Shown here one piece after another: positions 16,147 through 27,571 of a stretch of 64,000 nucleotides of DNA. The position numbers and the translations under genes are program-made. The stretch's first letter is position 1. Every line of letters starts with the position of its first letter. The notes below the pieces were generated by a model, which saw nothing but the letters and a program-made list of their open reading frames with translations, was not told the origin of the DNA and ran no database searches. This stretch comes from Centrapalus pauciflorus (taxonomy: Eukaryota; Streptophyta; Magnoliopsida; Asterales; Asteraceae), in the NCBI GenBank assembly GCA_020465985.1, contig JAANYP010005943.1, positions 1-64,000 on the forward strand, read 5' to 3'.

Positions 16147-16784
16147 TGGTAAATTACAATTTTCGTCCATGTGATTATATAGATATTATGGTTATCGTTC
16201 TTTTCGCATCAAAATTACAATTTTACTACCTATGGTTGTCATTTTGTTATATTTTTTGTCTTATGACCTATCACTTTTTAAAAAATGACTATTTTACCTT
16301 TTTAACTTAGTTTCAGTTTTAGTCTCTAATCAATTATTTTATTTTTATATTATTTTTGGTTATTTTTTTATTCTAACATTATTTATTAAATATGTAGTTT
16401 TTTTCCTATTATTATTTGACTAAAGTAATGAATTTTATTTTATTTTAATAATAATAATAATAATAATAATAAAATAGCAACAATAAAATAAAATTTATTA
16501 CTTTAGTGAAATTGTAAAAATAAGAAAAAAAAAAGTGCATGTTAAATAAATAATGTTAGAATAAAAAATAACTAAAAATAATATAAAAATAAAATAATTT
16601 TTTAAGGACTAAAACTAAAAATTAAATTAAAAGGGCAAAATAGTCATTTTTTAAAAAGTGATAGATCAAAAGACCAAAAACATAACCAAATGACAACCAT
16701 AGGTACTAAAATTGTAATTTTGATGCGAAAATGACGATAATCATAATTTTATATAACCACAGGGACGAAAAATGTAATTTACCC
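16147..16784. mobile_element. MULE-like hairpin element nested in the foldback arm
   Basis: Ends are GGTAAATTACAATTTTCGTCC-type at the left (16148) and the complementary GTAATTTACC at the right (16783). The two halves pair almost over their full length, around a centre with an (AAT)n run at about 16450-16475. The flanks AAAAATAAA and AAAGATAAA match at 8 of 9, consistent with a 9-bp MULE duplication. It has no coding capacity, and its transcript would be a nearly complete hairpin. Confidence 0.8.
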
Positions 16785-17161
16785 AAAGATAAATAATGTT
16801 ACTATTAATGATAAAAATGTCAAAATTTGTTACCATTTTTTATCATTTTGCCTCTTCTGAAACTAAACACACAATGTTTGTTACTTTCAACCCAAGGATT
16901 CTTGCATAGCCATGAACAATTATAATTTATATCAAAACTCTGTGTTTATTTCAATTAATACATCAAATTATGTGGTTCATGACACCATAACCGAAATAAA
17001 ATAAGTTCAGAACAAGGGATGTTACAACAAAAATCAAAGAAATCGACGTATGACCGATGCATAATGGTTTTTCTATGTATCTTCAATTGGTTTGTAATGG
17101 GTTCTTGTAACACCGTAATGTAGTGTTCCATAGTTGATTAGGATCTTAAAATATTTAAGTT

Positions 17162-17362
17162 AGGGGTGGCAATTACCCAACGGGTCAAACCAGTGAAACA
17201 ATCCAAATGACCACTAATAAAAAATTAAGTTAGAATAACTTTTATAGAAAATAAATAACTAGAATGATTTATTAAACAAATTAGTTTTTTTTAAAAAATC
17301 AAAATTATGTTAAATTTTGTCTTTTAGTCGGGTTTACTTGAACGGGCCATAATTGCCACCCC
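17162..17362. mobile_element. hAT-like MITE, 0.2 kb
   Basis: AGGGGTGGCAATTACCCAA at the left is mirrored by GGGCCATAATTGCCACCCC at the right; ends of this form are common in plant hAT derivatives. I could not match an 8-bp TSD. Confidence 0.6.
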
Positions 17363-17679
17363 GTTGTATGATTGAAGGCCAATGAGAGAAGAGATGATGT
17401 GAAACAACATGAGATGAAGTTAAATGAGTATTATACATGTGATTTGTAAAAAGGAAGGCATATGCAAATGCATTAATTAATGTGTATTTTTATCAATACA
17501 TGATAGTGTATTGTGGTTTACCATTGTCATTGTTAATAGCATCAAGTTGGACTACCATTGTTGCATCTCCTTATTTTATATTTATGTATACATATCCTCA
17601 TATTCATCAAAGTGAGGTGATAGAGATGATTGTACAAAGTTTTTTCCGAACGAGTTGGTTGAATCGCCATATGATGCTT

Positions 17680-18060
17680 GATCATGGGGTGGATACGAGT
17701 AAGTTTGTGTCTCGTCGAATGGTCGACGGGGGTAGTAATTGATCCAAGTCAAGCTCGAAACTCAACCGGAGCTCGATTGAGGCAAAACTTTTTGTTGGAA
17801 AAAGTCATGAAAAAGGTATATTTTGACGACTCGAATCGACTCGAGACATACTACTCAACTCATTGTTTTTATATAAAATGGCAACAATTGAAAATAATGA
17901 AAAGCTCGATTCGCAAGCCCCACAAGTCGTGTATTTCGATACCCAAGCTCGACTCGATATCTATCGAGTAACTCAAGGTAAGCTCGAATAAATTGAGTCG
18001 ATCTCAGGTAGCTCACGAGTTATCTACTTATCTCGGCTCAATTACATAACTGGGTAAGAT
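17680..18060. repeat. Fragment rich in AGCTCGA/GACTCGA words, probably an old hAT relative
   Basis: Repeated words such as AAGCTCGACTCGA and TCGAGTAACTC are shared with the well-preserved hAT element at 33062-33482, but clear termini are lacking. Confidence 0.4.
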
Positions 18061-18118
18061 GGAAATATAGGTGCAAATATATAACTGATATTCCAATCAT
18101 TGTGAAGCATATATATAT

Positions 18119-18184
18119 AGATTATCTGCAACACAAATATATAACTGATATTCATTTTATTGTTACTTGTGTTGCAGATAATCT
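18119..18184. other. Perfect 18-bp inverted repeat with 30-nt loop
   Basis: AGATTATCTGCAACACAA at 18119-18136 and its exact complement at 18167-18184. The loop begins with a second copy of ATATATAACTGATATTC, first seen at 18078-18094, so the hairpin overlaps a direct repeat. Function unknown. Confidence 0.7.
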
Positions 18185-18608
18185 ATGTACATGTTATTTT
18201 ATTCTAGTTGGACGTTAGAAAAAAGGGTTCAAAAAAACTCTCTTGCCAGAGAAGAGATCTCAAAAAATTCCATTCATTTTCTGAAAATATCTACAGGGTT
18301 AGCCCTAAGCAAGGTCATTACGAACAGACACTCAATGTCCATTAATCATAGAGACCCATTCTCAAAAAAATGTAATATATACATAAGTCTATTAACGATT
18401 AAACAAAGTTATCGACTTGCAAATATTTTAACTTTGACGTTATATAATTAGAAGTTTTTGTGGTTAATTTATCATTTTACTTGAATTTTTCTTATTTTGA
18501 ATATACATATATATTTATAGGGTCATTTTAAGTTTTTGCTGGGACCCCGAAAATGATTGGACCAGTCTTGAATATCTATTCAATTTCATTATACATACAT
18601 ATTTACCC

Positions 18609-18733
<125 letters not shown>

Positions 18734-18931
18734 AGAGGATAAGTTGGGTGGAAAATCAAATTAGATTGTAGAAATGAAGAACCAAGGCAAATTGTAATGT
18801 AATCTATATACACGTGCATACTTCCGATACGTATTTGTATGATTCAAAAGCTTTGGTTATATCGTTCTCCAGTTTAATTTGATTCTCCACTGAACTTGAG
18901 TGAGTGTATGTATGTGTATATGTATATGTGT

Positions 18932-18932
18932 C

Positions 18933-19014
<82 letters not shown>
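18932..19014. repeat. Compound (TG)n(TA)n(GA)n microsatellite
   Basis: TG to about 18945, TA to 18987, GA to 19014. The open frames across it are artefacts of the array. Confidence 0.95.
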
Positions 19015-19017
<3 letters not shown>

Positions 19018-20560
19018 TGGAGCCTGGGTGGGGACAGATTTTGTAATGGTGATCTGTCTTGTAGAGGCCTCCAGTTTTATATTTTTCTTGTTCAAATTCC
19101 TGCCTGCACATCTCTTTCAAATGTGTCAGTCCAAATTTCTCACCTTCTGAATCTCCCTGCCCATGTTATCTACTATCAATCATGAATCAACATTGGGTTA
19201 TTAAATACACACACCAAAAGTAGATTCACATTATCAAATACTTTGGTCAAATATCCCACATGTGGTCCTCTTTTTTTTAGTTTTACTGCAACCCCAAAAA
19301 GCAACAGTCTTCTTCCCAGTTTTCATTTCATTTCATCCCTTTCTTTTCTTTTAGTAAAAATCTAAACCCAAACAAACCCAGTATTCCTATATGTATCCCT
19401 CTATAAGTTTATATGAAGGCAAGGCATCTTTTGTAACTAAAATAGAGATAAACACTAAACAGAAGAAGTGACTAAAAAACATAAAAATAAAGAGGAGAGA
19501 GAATATGTGAATTGACAGAGAGAGACATTATGTCATTTATATTATATAATTCATTTTCTTTCATAATTCTAAAAATGAATTGAGAATTATATGTACATAA
19601 TTACACAATTACCCTTTTTAAAAAAGCATCCAAATTTAGTATCTGTGTGTGTGAATAATTCCACTGCAAGAAGGAACTGAAAGAAGTAATAAATACATCA
19701 GGATGAAAGCTCAGTACCCTTTTGCCTGCATATACACCATCAATGTCATTTACAGCAATTTAAAACCAGAAATTAAGACTCAAAACTAGCCAGATAATAA
19801 TGTAGGGTTACAATGTCTTAACATGAAAATGATGCATAAATTCAAGTCAAATAAAATACCCGACACTGTTTCGAATACGGTCTTCCATCCTTGATCCTCC
19901 TCTATCATGAGACAGCTAAAAGTTTTGGGACCATTTTCACAATTCACATAGTCAAATTATACATTGCCTTATCACCACAAAACAAATTTGATGCTTCAGG
20001 TCATTAGGTTGGGTTGGGTTGGGTTAGGTTAGGGGACCACCTAAGTTGTTTTCTGCAACACAACGTGCAAGCAATTAAAAAATCTCCAGTAAGAAATAGA
20101 GAACTTAAGGGCACCCCTATTTACGTGGGACAACTAAATTAAAGAAGCTTTGTATATGCCTTTATTTATGTAGGACACACATTCTGAATCCGAAATGTGA
20201 AGCATGATCCATTTAGCCCCCCTCATTGACACCATATAAGCACCCCACACGTCAACTCAAATTTCATGAAAGAAAAGGGTTCACTTCACACCTCATTTTG
20301 ATAGACGGTGTCTGCAGATTTAACAGCATAACCACAATAATGGACACGAACTGCGTGCAGAGGTCGTCCTTAGGAATATCAATGCCACTTTACAATGATA
20401 ATAATTTCTACAGTATGATGATTGGGTTGGATGTATCGAAGGAGCTAGAAGGGAAGTTGGTATGTCACGTTTTGGATGGAGAATGCAATTCAAGAGTAGT
20501 TCATGATGACCCATTATGATATTAACTAGTGATGATAAGAAAAGGCGGCGTCCACCGTTA
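19015..20560. other. Intergenic, no supported gene
   Basis: Less AT-biased than its surroundings. A 97-codon plus-strand frame at 20226-20519 has no recognisable domain and no supporting splice or promoter context, so I leave it uncalled. A GGGTT-rich patch at about 20007-20034 is not a telomeric array. Confidence 0.4.
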
Positions 20561-20850
20561 GGTTGGGTTTGGTAGAGAGAATCGATAGAATGGAAATGAA
20601 AACAAATTATTAGCTAGGAAACTCGAATTATGATATCAATTCTCTACTCTCAAGTTGTATCAATATATAACTTAAAATTTAGTTCTCTTATTTCTCTTAA
20701 CAATTGTGGAGAATTAAGTAGAAGCTAAGATTAGGAAAAAGAGAAATACAACAATCATAAGGTTATTGTATTTTCAAGTTTCATGGTCTAAAAAATCAAA
20801 GATTTTATTCTCATTTATTGTCTCTTCAATTCTCTCTACCAAACGCAATA
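20561..20850. mobile_element. Harbinger/Tourist-like MITE
   Basis: TTGGGTTTGGTAGAGAGAAT at the left is mirrored by ATTCTCTCTACCAAACGCAA at the right. TTA stands on both sides (20558-20560 and 20851-20853), the 3-bp duplication expected of PIF/Harbinger insertions. Length 290 bp, no coding capacity. Confidence 0.65.
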
Positions 20851-21986
20851 TTATTAGAATGGGTTTCAGGAATCAGGACCATACCCAAATGTGCGTTTAG
20901 CGTAAATTTTATAATTGCTATGATAGAAACAAAGTCAATAAATGCAGATAATACTAACAAGTGGTATAAAGGAGATTAAGAATCACACTATGAAATCAGT
21001 GAAGTTATTCGATTGAGAGATTTTTTTAACAAACATTGTGGTGAACAAATTCAGATATATATATGTATTGATTTAATTTGGTAAGCAGTATTTGCTCAAA
21101 GTTACTGAGGGTCATGTCAAGACATGATCATCAAACAAATTGAACAGATGAACCACTAGAAAATGCTAAATTAACAAAGATGGTGGTCAAATCAGCACAT
21201 TTGTTTGTCAATGTCATTAATAGGGGTGATAAAAGTACCTAAGGAGGCCACATCAGATTTTTGAGTGATAGATCTAAAATCAAAACACACAATTACGTGT
21301 TGTAATTGCACGCCGATGTAAGTTCAATATCAGTTGAAATTCCTAATTCCCAAAGGCATAAAGAAATTCACCTCACAAGCTACAAATTCTGAATAAATAA
21401 CTACCATCATCTAAGAGTTTAACTGTACATCGGAAAAGCAGATTTACAGTTAGTTAAGGTAGCTGCTAACCATCTATCGTTCACCATCAAAATGACAACA
21501 TGAGATTTCTAAAAAGATACATTGGTAAAAATGAGGGATAAAAATCTAATCCCGTTAATCAACATGTCATTCGCACATTCGGCTTACATCAAGAGATGCC
21601 TCAAGACTCTCAAGGTCAATAATTTACATCTTAAAAAGGTTAACAAATATGCATAGAACATTGATATCAACATCATGGGAGCATCAAATTAATGCAGCAT
21701 GGCATCCAACATGTACCCTACAAAGGCAGGCCTTGAGAGACCATAATGCAAATGATTACTAATATTCAATTGAAAATTGTTGAACATCTCAAAGCAAGTG
21801 GTCTGCAACTGGTCATGTGTAAATGCTTTATTATATAAAAAGTATGTCTAGCTTGTTTTTAAGGTTGATTAATTGCTAGCTGCCTGTCACTTTGGATTTG
21901 GGACATCAACCACAAGTATGATACTTATCTATTATTTGTTAATTAGTAATCTATAACATTTCTCTTTGTTTCCTCACCAAAGATTC
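20851..21986. other. Intergenic, nothing recognised
   Basis: No supported gene or element; a distal downstream flank of the phosphatase gene. Confidence 0.5.
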
Positions 21987-21999
21987 AACATTCACTATT

Positions 22000-22143
22000 T
22001 TTTTTTTCTTTTGAACAGCAGAACTCACACACCCATCTAATCCTACTCCTAAATCTACACATTTTTTCCACAATGGGATTCCAACCCACAACCTTGGGGT
22101 CTCCACTAACACCTTGGTACCGCTAGGCCAAAGGCCCTTTGGT
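22000..22143 (-). mobile_element. tRNA-derived SINE, full length
   Basis: On the minus strand it starts ACCAAAGGGCCTTTGGCC, has an A box TGGCCTAGCGGT (22119-22130) and a B box GGTTGGAATCC (22076-22086) at normal spacing for an internal RNA polymerase III promoter, and ends in an A-rich tail (22000-22015). A perfect 13-bp target-site duplication, AACATTCACTATT, stands at 21987-21999 and 22144-22156. It is ~144 bp, encodes no protein and would depend on LINE machinery for movement. It lies about 450 bp beyond the stop codon of the phosphatase gene, on the same strand. Confidence 0.9.
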
Positions 22144-22156
22144 AACATTCACTATT

Positions 22157-22594
22157 AACTGCATCACTTTTAAATTCATCAAGCAGATTTTCAAAACCAT
22201 GGAGATGGTTTCACTCAAATCTGAGCAGAGTTTGTGAAATTGCATACAAACAGAGCTTGTGAATTCCCAAATAGTTTTACGAAACCATGGAGATGAAGGA
22301 CATATGTTCGTTCAAATTCATATAGTTTATCGAATTATATGATTAGCCATTAAATCCAAACATACAAACTGAGCTTGTGAAATTACGAATAGATCATCGT
22401 TGGAAGAGATAAAACGATCAACATAACATGAAAATCGTTGTTACCATCATTGGCGGTTCCACAATTTACTTCTAACAATGAAAACTATACAGCAATAAGA
22501 TCGCTACAATTAAGGGAAAAATAAATAGTAATAAACACAATTCGAAACAATGATTCTCATGTAAAATGTACAAAACACTAAACAGAACATCAAT
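22157..22594. other. Downstream flank (probable 3' UTR) of the phosphatase gene
   Basis: Sequence immediately 3' of the minus-strand gene. It contains imperfect repeats of ACAAACTGAGCTTGTGAA and ACCATGGAGATG (22197-22380). No other gene is seen. Confidence 0.4.
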
Positions 22595-23281
22595 TTAACC
22601 TGACAATTTCCTTGAAAGAATCGAGCTAAAAAACTCACAATTCAGAAAGTGGAACACGAATGCCGCATTAAAAACACCTAATCCAGCGCCGGCAGCAACA
22701 TCAAACACGAAATGCCGTCCAAGCAAAACCCTAGAAACCGACGTAGCAGTTGCCCAGGCTATAACAATCATATTTAAACGATTAACATTCTCAAATCTGT
22801 CCAATCCTAACTTATCAGACTTCAATTGAAGAAAAATGTTCGGGATTAAATCTGAAGAAAGGTAAAACAAGGAAGCAATGAAACAAACTCTAGAAGCATG
22901 GCCGCTAGGAAAGGACCAGTGGTCAACGGCAAAGGTGAGGAACATGTGTTTGTTATATACAGGACGGGGACGGCGGACGAGATGTTTGATGAGGCCAATA
23001 AGGAGGAGATCGAGGAGAGATCCGATGAGAAGGTTTATAAGGAAGGCGAGGAGGAGCGAAGAGAGTGACGGCAAAGGGGAAAGAAGGAGGGATAAGAGGA
23101 TAGGGAAGAAGAGGCGGCCGTCGCCGGAGATTTCAAGGAGTTTGAGGAATGAGCGAGGGAGAATTGGTTGAGTAAGGTTGTAGAGAGTGAGGGAAACGGT
23201 TGTATCGAAGTTGATTAAGTGGCGGACGATTGATGTTGATGGTGCCGCCGGCAGTGGCAGTGGCGGTGGCGGCTCCTCCAT
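22595..23281 (-). CDS. LPPB: PAP2-family lipid phosphate phosphatase (LPP beta-like)
   Basis: A single uninterrupted 228-codon frame carries all three motifs of the PAP2 phosphatase family: KX6RP (Lys99 to Arg106-Pro107), PSGH (residues 125-128) and SRX5HX3D (Ser183-Arg184, His190, Asp194). His128 and His190 correspond to the catalytic general acid and the nucleophile in the family. Hydrophobic segments at about 57-75, 76-98, 130-147, 168-185 and 195-213 indicate an integral membrane protein with the active site on one face. The N terminus is proline-rich and not a clear signal peptide. Proteins of this compact size and motif spacing resemble the plant LPP beta group and animal PLPP6-like enzymes, which remove phosphate from isoprenoid or lipid phosphates such as phosphatidate. 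The exact substrate cannot be read from sequence. Intronless. A SINE lies just downstream. Confidence 0.9.
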   Translation of the reverse strand: MEEPPPPLPLPAAPSTSIVRHLINFDTTVSLTLYNLTQPILPRSFLKLLEISGDGRLFFPILLSLLLSPLPSLSSLLLAFLINLLIGSLLDLLLIGLIKHLVRRPRPVYNKHMFLTFAVDHWSFPSGHASRVCFIASLFYLSSDLIPNIFLQLKSDKLGLDRFENVNRLNMIVIAWATATSVSRVLLGRHFVFDVAAGAGLGVFNAAFVFHFLNCEFFSSILSRKLSG

Positions 23282-24500
23282 GGTAGATTAATCCGATTCC
23301 GATCAACCGTCTAGAAATGTTAGCTACAGACCCTACAGTTCCGGTGAAATGGGGGATTTTAGCTTGAACTACTTTCGGCTTTAAAGTTTTAACTTATTAG
23401 CCCAATAACATCCTATACTATATGCTATTAAATTTGGCCCAATTCACTTCTGTTAGCCCATTAAATATATTTCTTTGCAACAATGGGCGATTTTATCTTT
23501 TTAATTTTTAAAAATACACTATCTTCTTTCTTTTTTTTAGCCCATTAAAGTTAATGTGATCTTTTTATTTTGGAACAATGATGGTTTCATATCTTCATCT
23601 AGGGTCGTAAACGAACTGAATAATAATAAAATGATTGCTTGATACACTAGTGCTCATTTATTATCATCCTTTTCTACAGGCCCGACCCTTCACATGTGTA
23701 ATCTGAGCCTTTACACAGGTCCAATTATATTTTATAGTCTTAAAAAAAGGCATCATGTGTATTCATAGTTAGAAAAGAGTTTTAAGCCCAGGAAAGTGAA
23801 CTAAATGGCTAAAGTCATTATACGTGAAGGTAGCGTACATAGGGCAGCGCAAATGACTCTAGGAGATGGTTTGGATTTTAAATCGACTTCAGACGCCAAT
23901 GGTAATCCATACGCTATATAAGGGATGGATTTTGAAGGGTCGTGATGGCTCAAACTCTAACGATAACGTTTGATTTTCATAGTAATTTTTTAAAGAAAGC
24001 TTGCAACATTCGATTTTATGGCAATAGTACACCAGCACCATTAAGTTTATATATTCTAAATTCTTAGTTCTAACTTCTAACTTTACATTCGAAATCTAAT
24101 AGCTTTGGGTGAGTGTTGAATTGATATTGTAAAATTGACCATTGACTTGACAAACGTGCAACTTCTCATATTGAAATTTGTTGAGTGGTGACTATTGAAT
24201 TGCAGATTTTTGTGCATTTGAGGTTAAACCCAAAATACTATTAACCTTTTTTTTTTACTTAAAGGTCTATTTTGTCATAGTTTACTTGTTTTTTATATGA
24301 ACGTAAAATTTTGAATTTCTATTGTATACACAATTTTTGGATTTGGGTAAAAATTCTGATTTCAATTTGTTGGTACCTGCAAACTGCAGCTTTCATCTTT
24401 GATTTATAAATCAAGTGCAATCATTCTACCAAAACTGATTTTGTGATTAACCACTCATTGACTCATGAATCAGTTTGTATCATTCTTTGTTTTTTATACT
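23282..24500. other. Upstream flank of the phosphatase gene; otherwise nothing recognised
   Basis: Minus-strand transcription of the phosphatase would start in the first few hundred bases here. I see no strong TATA box. No other gene or element could be supported to 24500. Confidence 0.4.
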
Positions 24501-24998
24501 TGTAAGGATTTCATCATTTTTATGAACTATAAACAATTTATGCATAGCGAAAACAAATTTAACAAACACACAAGATTGCATCAAGAACATTAACATGATT
24601 AGATGAGCATTAAATAATAATTTTACTTTATGGAGCTTTTAGATCTTAAAAAAAAATAAGGAAACTCTTTAGGATACTCGCAGTATCCAGCACTGATGAC
24701 ACGATCAAACAAGTATCGGATGATCGAATAAACAAACCAAAAACTGAATTTTTAGGTGAAGCCATAGTGTGGGATTTTCAGCTCTCACTCTTGGCTGAAA
24801 ATTCTCTCACTTTTTATGGTGTTGGATGATGAAAACTCTATCTTTTTGAACAAGTAAAAAAGTCATAACCTTTATTTATAGTGCTAGAGTTGTAGATCAA
24901 ATAGGTTACATTTAAATATAGAAATCATCCTTTTAATTAGATAACTAAATCAGTATAATTATCAATAATTATATGGATAAAACTTACAATATTGAAGG

Positions 24999-26826
24999 TG
25001 TAACATCCTAATTTTGGGACAGATACGTAGAATTATTTGATTGGATTGATTATAAATATTGAATGTGAGATGGGCCAATTATTGAGTTATACGTTGAATC
25101 GTCACGTGATAAGATTTTGGGTTAACCGGGTTACGAAATTAAGTTTTAATAAAAGATTATAATTTTGAGGATTATCAGTTAATTTGGGACCCGTTGATAT
25201 AAAGTTTGTATTTTGTGATAGCGGGATCGGATATTGGGTGTTGGACCGAGTTTAAACCAAAAAGTATATATATGTTGAGCTGTGTGGCTTCCTGCTTCAT
25301 AATTCCCATTTCTAAAACCAGATTGTGAGTGTGTGTGTGTGTGTGTGTTTTTCGAGTTCAGCAGCAATCAATAGCAAGAATTAGAAGCTTGATTGGGATT
25401 GAAGCTTCAAGAATTGGGCATCACTTTCGTTACCAAGCTAAGGTAATTTGGAGCTTAAATCTTTGGGTTATGTGTTGCTAGCTGTTAGGAAAGAGTTGAA
25501 TTAAGTTGTATATGTTTCTGGGTAAAATTCGTGAGGTTTTATTAAGTGTTATCGAGTTGGATTCGAGATTAGGGATGATTCCCCTGGTCTGTGAACGACA
25601 CAAAGCTTACTGGGTCTGATCGTTCGTGAGCGCGGCCGCGATCAGGGGATCGCGGGCCGCAATGTTCTTGAGATGGATCGCTGGCGGTTTGGGTTGAGTG
25701 CGGGTCGTGATGTGAGCGCGACCGCTATAGGGGTGAGCGCTTGCGATCGCGATGGGGTCATGGCGGCCGCGATTGGGGTGAGTGCGGTCATGATGCGGAT
25801 AGGGTTTTGGGCTTTGTAGGGTGCGTCTATGGGTGTTTGGGGTTGTGTGAGTTGTTTCGGATTCTTGTGTTTGGGTATTCGGGTTGTGTGGGTTTAGTGG
25901 TTCGGTATCTGGGTTTGTGCGGGTTATCTGAGTATTGTGTATAGAGTTATTGAGTTGAGATTGTGATGTTGAGTATTGTGTTGTGATTTCAGGGTCTCGA
26001 GTTGATAGGGTTGGGGACAAGCAGGGAACCGAGACTTGAGTAGTGTGTCTTCAGGGTAGGTGAGTTTGCATGTTTTTCTGAGATACTTGTGCGATTATTT
26101 ATTAATACTTGCATGATCTTTTACTGAGTTTTTTATCAGATATTACAAGTTTTCTTACGAGCTTTTTATTGAGATACTATCATGCATGTATTACTGAGTT
26201 ATTGTGAACTGTGTTTTATAATATGAGATTTGAGACACTTGAGCTTTCGAGTTACTAAACCGTACAACTGGGCAGGGTCGGGTCGCTCCCGATTCCCTTT
26301 TGAGTCCTGATATCTGCTTTGTGCGATCTAGGGATTTGGGTACATGGATTCGTCCACACGAGTTGAGTACCTATCTAAGTTATCTTACGGGATCTTATAT
26401 ACTTGTTCAGTAGAGAACGCTGAACGTTTTATTAACGAGATTACTTTCTTTTATTGAGTTTTTATAATCGTACACTAACACTTGCATTCTCACCAGCGTT
26501 AGCTGACCCTGTGTGTGTTGATGTGTGTATCTCAGGTGATCGGAAATCTAGTAGGCCTGTTGGATCCTAGTTGGTTTACATCTGCGTGTTCGAGGAGTTG
26601 TTAGCTACCCTCTTAGAGGTAGTTATATTTTGAGGGTTGTGTAATTATATTTACTTCGGATATTGTGTAGTTTGATCAGAGATTTCCATGACTTATTGAT
26701 GTAGTTAAAGTTTTATATCATCGGGGTTTTGCGTGTATGTTTTAGGGCTTAGCTAGGGACTATTATATCATATCCTTGTTGACGTGATATTTACGTGGCT
26801 TTGGGATTTAGTTCGAGGTTGTTACA
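24999..26826 (+). mobile_element. Solo LTR, 1.83 kb (probable gypsy)
   Basis: Begins TGTAACATCC and ends GGTTGTTACA, with a perfect 5-bp target-site duplication GAAGG at 24994-24998 and 26827-26831. There are no internal retroelement genes, so it is a solo LTR left by LTR-LTR recombination. It contains a GC-rich, CpG-rich palindromic patch (about 25620-25790) in an otherwise AT-rich region. Start, end and internal layout resemble the units at 12635-13780 and 39780-42189. The open frames inside (for example 25607-26020 on the minus strand) are compositional. Confidence 0.88.
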
Positions 26827-27087
26827 GAAGGTATGCATGTTTCCTTTTAATGGTTTGTTATTATCTTTTATAAATAAAAGACTAATTAATTATTTATGAT
26901 ATTATTCATTTATTTAACCATTAGATAAATGATACATTATCCATAAATAAATATGCATATTTATTTATTATTATTATTATCAAATAATAACTCTATAAAA
27001 TATAGACTTTCTACTAATATCATCTAATGATACTTTAAGTCCTTTTAATACTTCTTATTACAATTAAATTCCTAATTATTAAATTAA

Positions 27088-27403
27088 GGGTTAATATCGA
27101 AAAAACCCCACAAATTTTCCTTAGTTTTGTGATCAAGTCCCTAAATTTTTTTCCTGATTATTTAAGTTTCTTAACTATTTTTGGCTTATTCCAAAAACTC
27201 TCAATCTTACATGTTTTAACGATTAAGTCCCTAAACTTTTTGTTTTATTGGTTGTATTTTACCTACTCATCCAGTAGCCGGTCAAAAATATATACTTTTG
27301 AATAATACAAAAATAGTTTAGGAACTTAAACAATCGGAAAAAAAGTTTAGGGACTTAATCGTGAAAATGAGAAAAGTTTACAGGGTTTTTTCAATATTAA
27401 CCC
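27088..27403. mobile_element. MULE-like hairpin MITE
   Basis: Ends GGGTTAATATCGAAAAAACC and its near complement at the right (ending TTAACCC). A perfect 9-bp TSD, TTAAATTAA, stands at 27079-27087 and 27404-27412. Internal phrase AAGTCCCTAAA occurs in both arms. Inserted into the copia-type LTR. Confidence 0.85.
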
Positions 27404-27571
27404 TTAAATTAAAATCTAATATCAATCGGGTTTCAATAATAATATTTAATATTATTACTCCTTCGTTTTAATCAAACATGTTCAATTGTGTTCATCGGTC
27501 TAACCCTTAGGTGTTTTATGAAACCGGTCATGTTATAGTAGTAATATTATCTTGACACACAATATCCAACA

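Larger units (their letters stand above)
14144..16852. mobile_element. 2.7-kb foldback element with a tandem-repeat loop
   Basis: The left end GGCAAATGACCAAAAATAG is mirrored by the right end ending ATTTTGCC. The arms pair over more than 500 bp each side; marker words are TTGGTGACCTGC (14285, and in the other arm GGTGACCTGC near 16030) and CAACTTTTCAGTTAT with its complement. The loop, about 14690-15620, is a degenerate ~60-bp tandem repeat built on the words CTACGAATCAT and TTTTTCCAAACAAA. The flanks show only a weak, decayed TSD. The right arm carries a further nested element (16147-16784). Confidence 0.75.
13861..16875. mobile_element. MITE family E, copy 1, interrupted by a large foldback
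   Basis: 13861-14143 contains the family E words AGATGATAGAAAAGTAAGAG and GTTAACAAGTTTTCATTTTT. Its characteristic end (CTAAACNCA) reappears immediately right of the inserted foldback, at about 16862-16873. Other copies are at 31132-31496, 36900-37245 and 37282-37935. Confidence 0.55.
24501..27571 (-). mobile_element. Copia-type LTR (probable solo LTR), split by two later insertions
   Basis: On the minus strand the right end at 27571 begins TGTTGGATATTGTGTG, a typical copia LTR start. A TATA-like TATAAATAAAGG motif lies near 24870-24881. The likely end is CCTTACA at 24501, with flanks ATATT and ATACT (4 of 5 matching). The LTR is broken by a solo gypsy-type LTR (24999-26826) and by a MULE-like hairpin (27088-27403); without these and their duplicated sites it is about 0.9 kb. 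No gag or pol is attached on either side. An alternative left end is near 24368. Confidence 0.5.

Noticed and set aside
20007..20034. Interstitial telomeric repeat
   Set aside because: The GGGTT and GGTTA words are few and not the plant TTTAGGG unit.
20226..20519. 97-codon plus-strand frame
   Set aside because: No recognisable domain; length is within chance expectation.
22000..22143. tRNA gene
   Set aside because: A and B boxes are present, but it has an A-rich tail and a 13-bp target duplication; it is a SINE.
25607..26020. 137-codon minus-strand Thr/Pro/His-rich frame
   Set aside because: Lies wholly inside the solo LTR and reflects the GC-rich G/T-biased patch.
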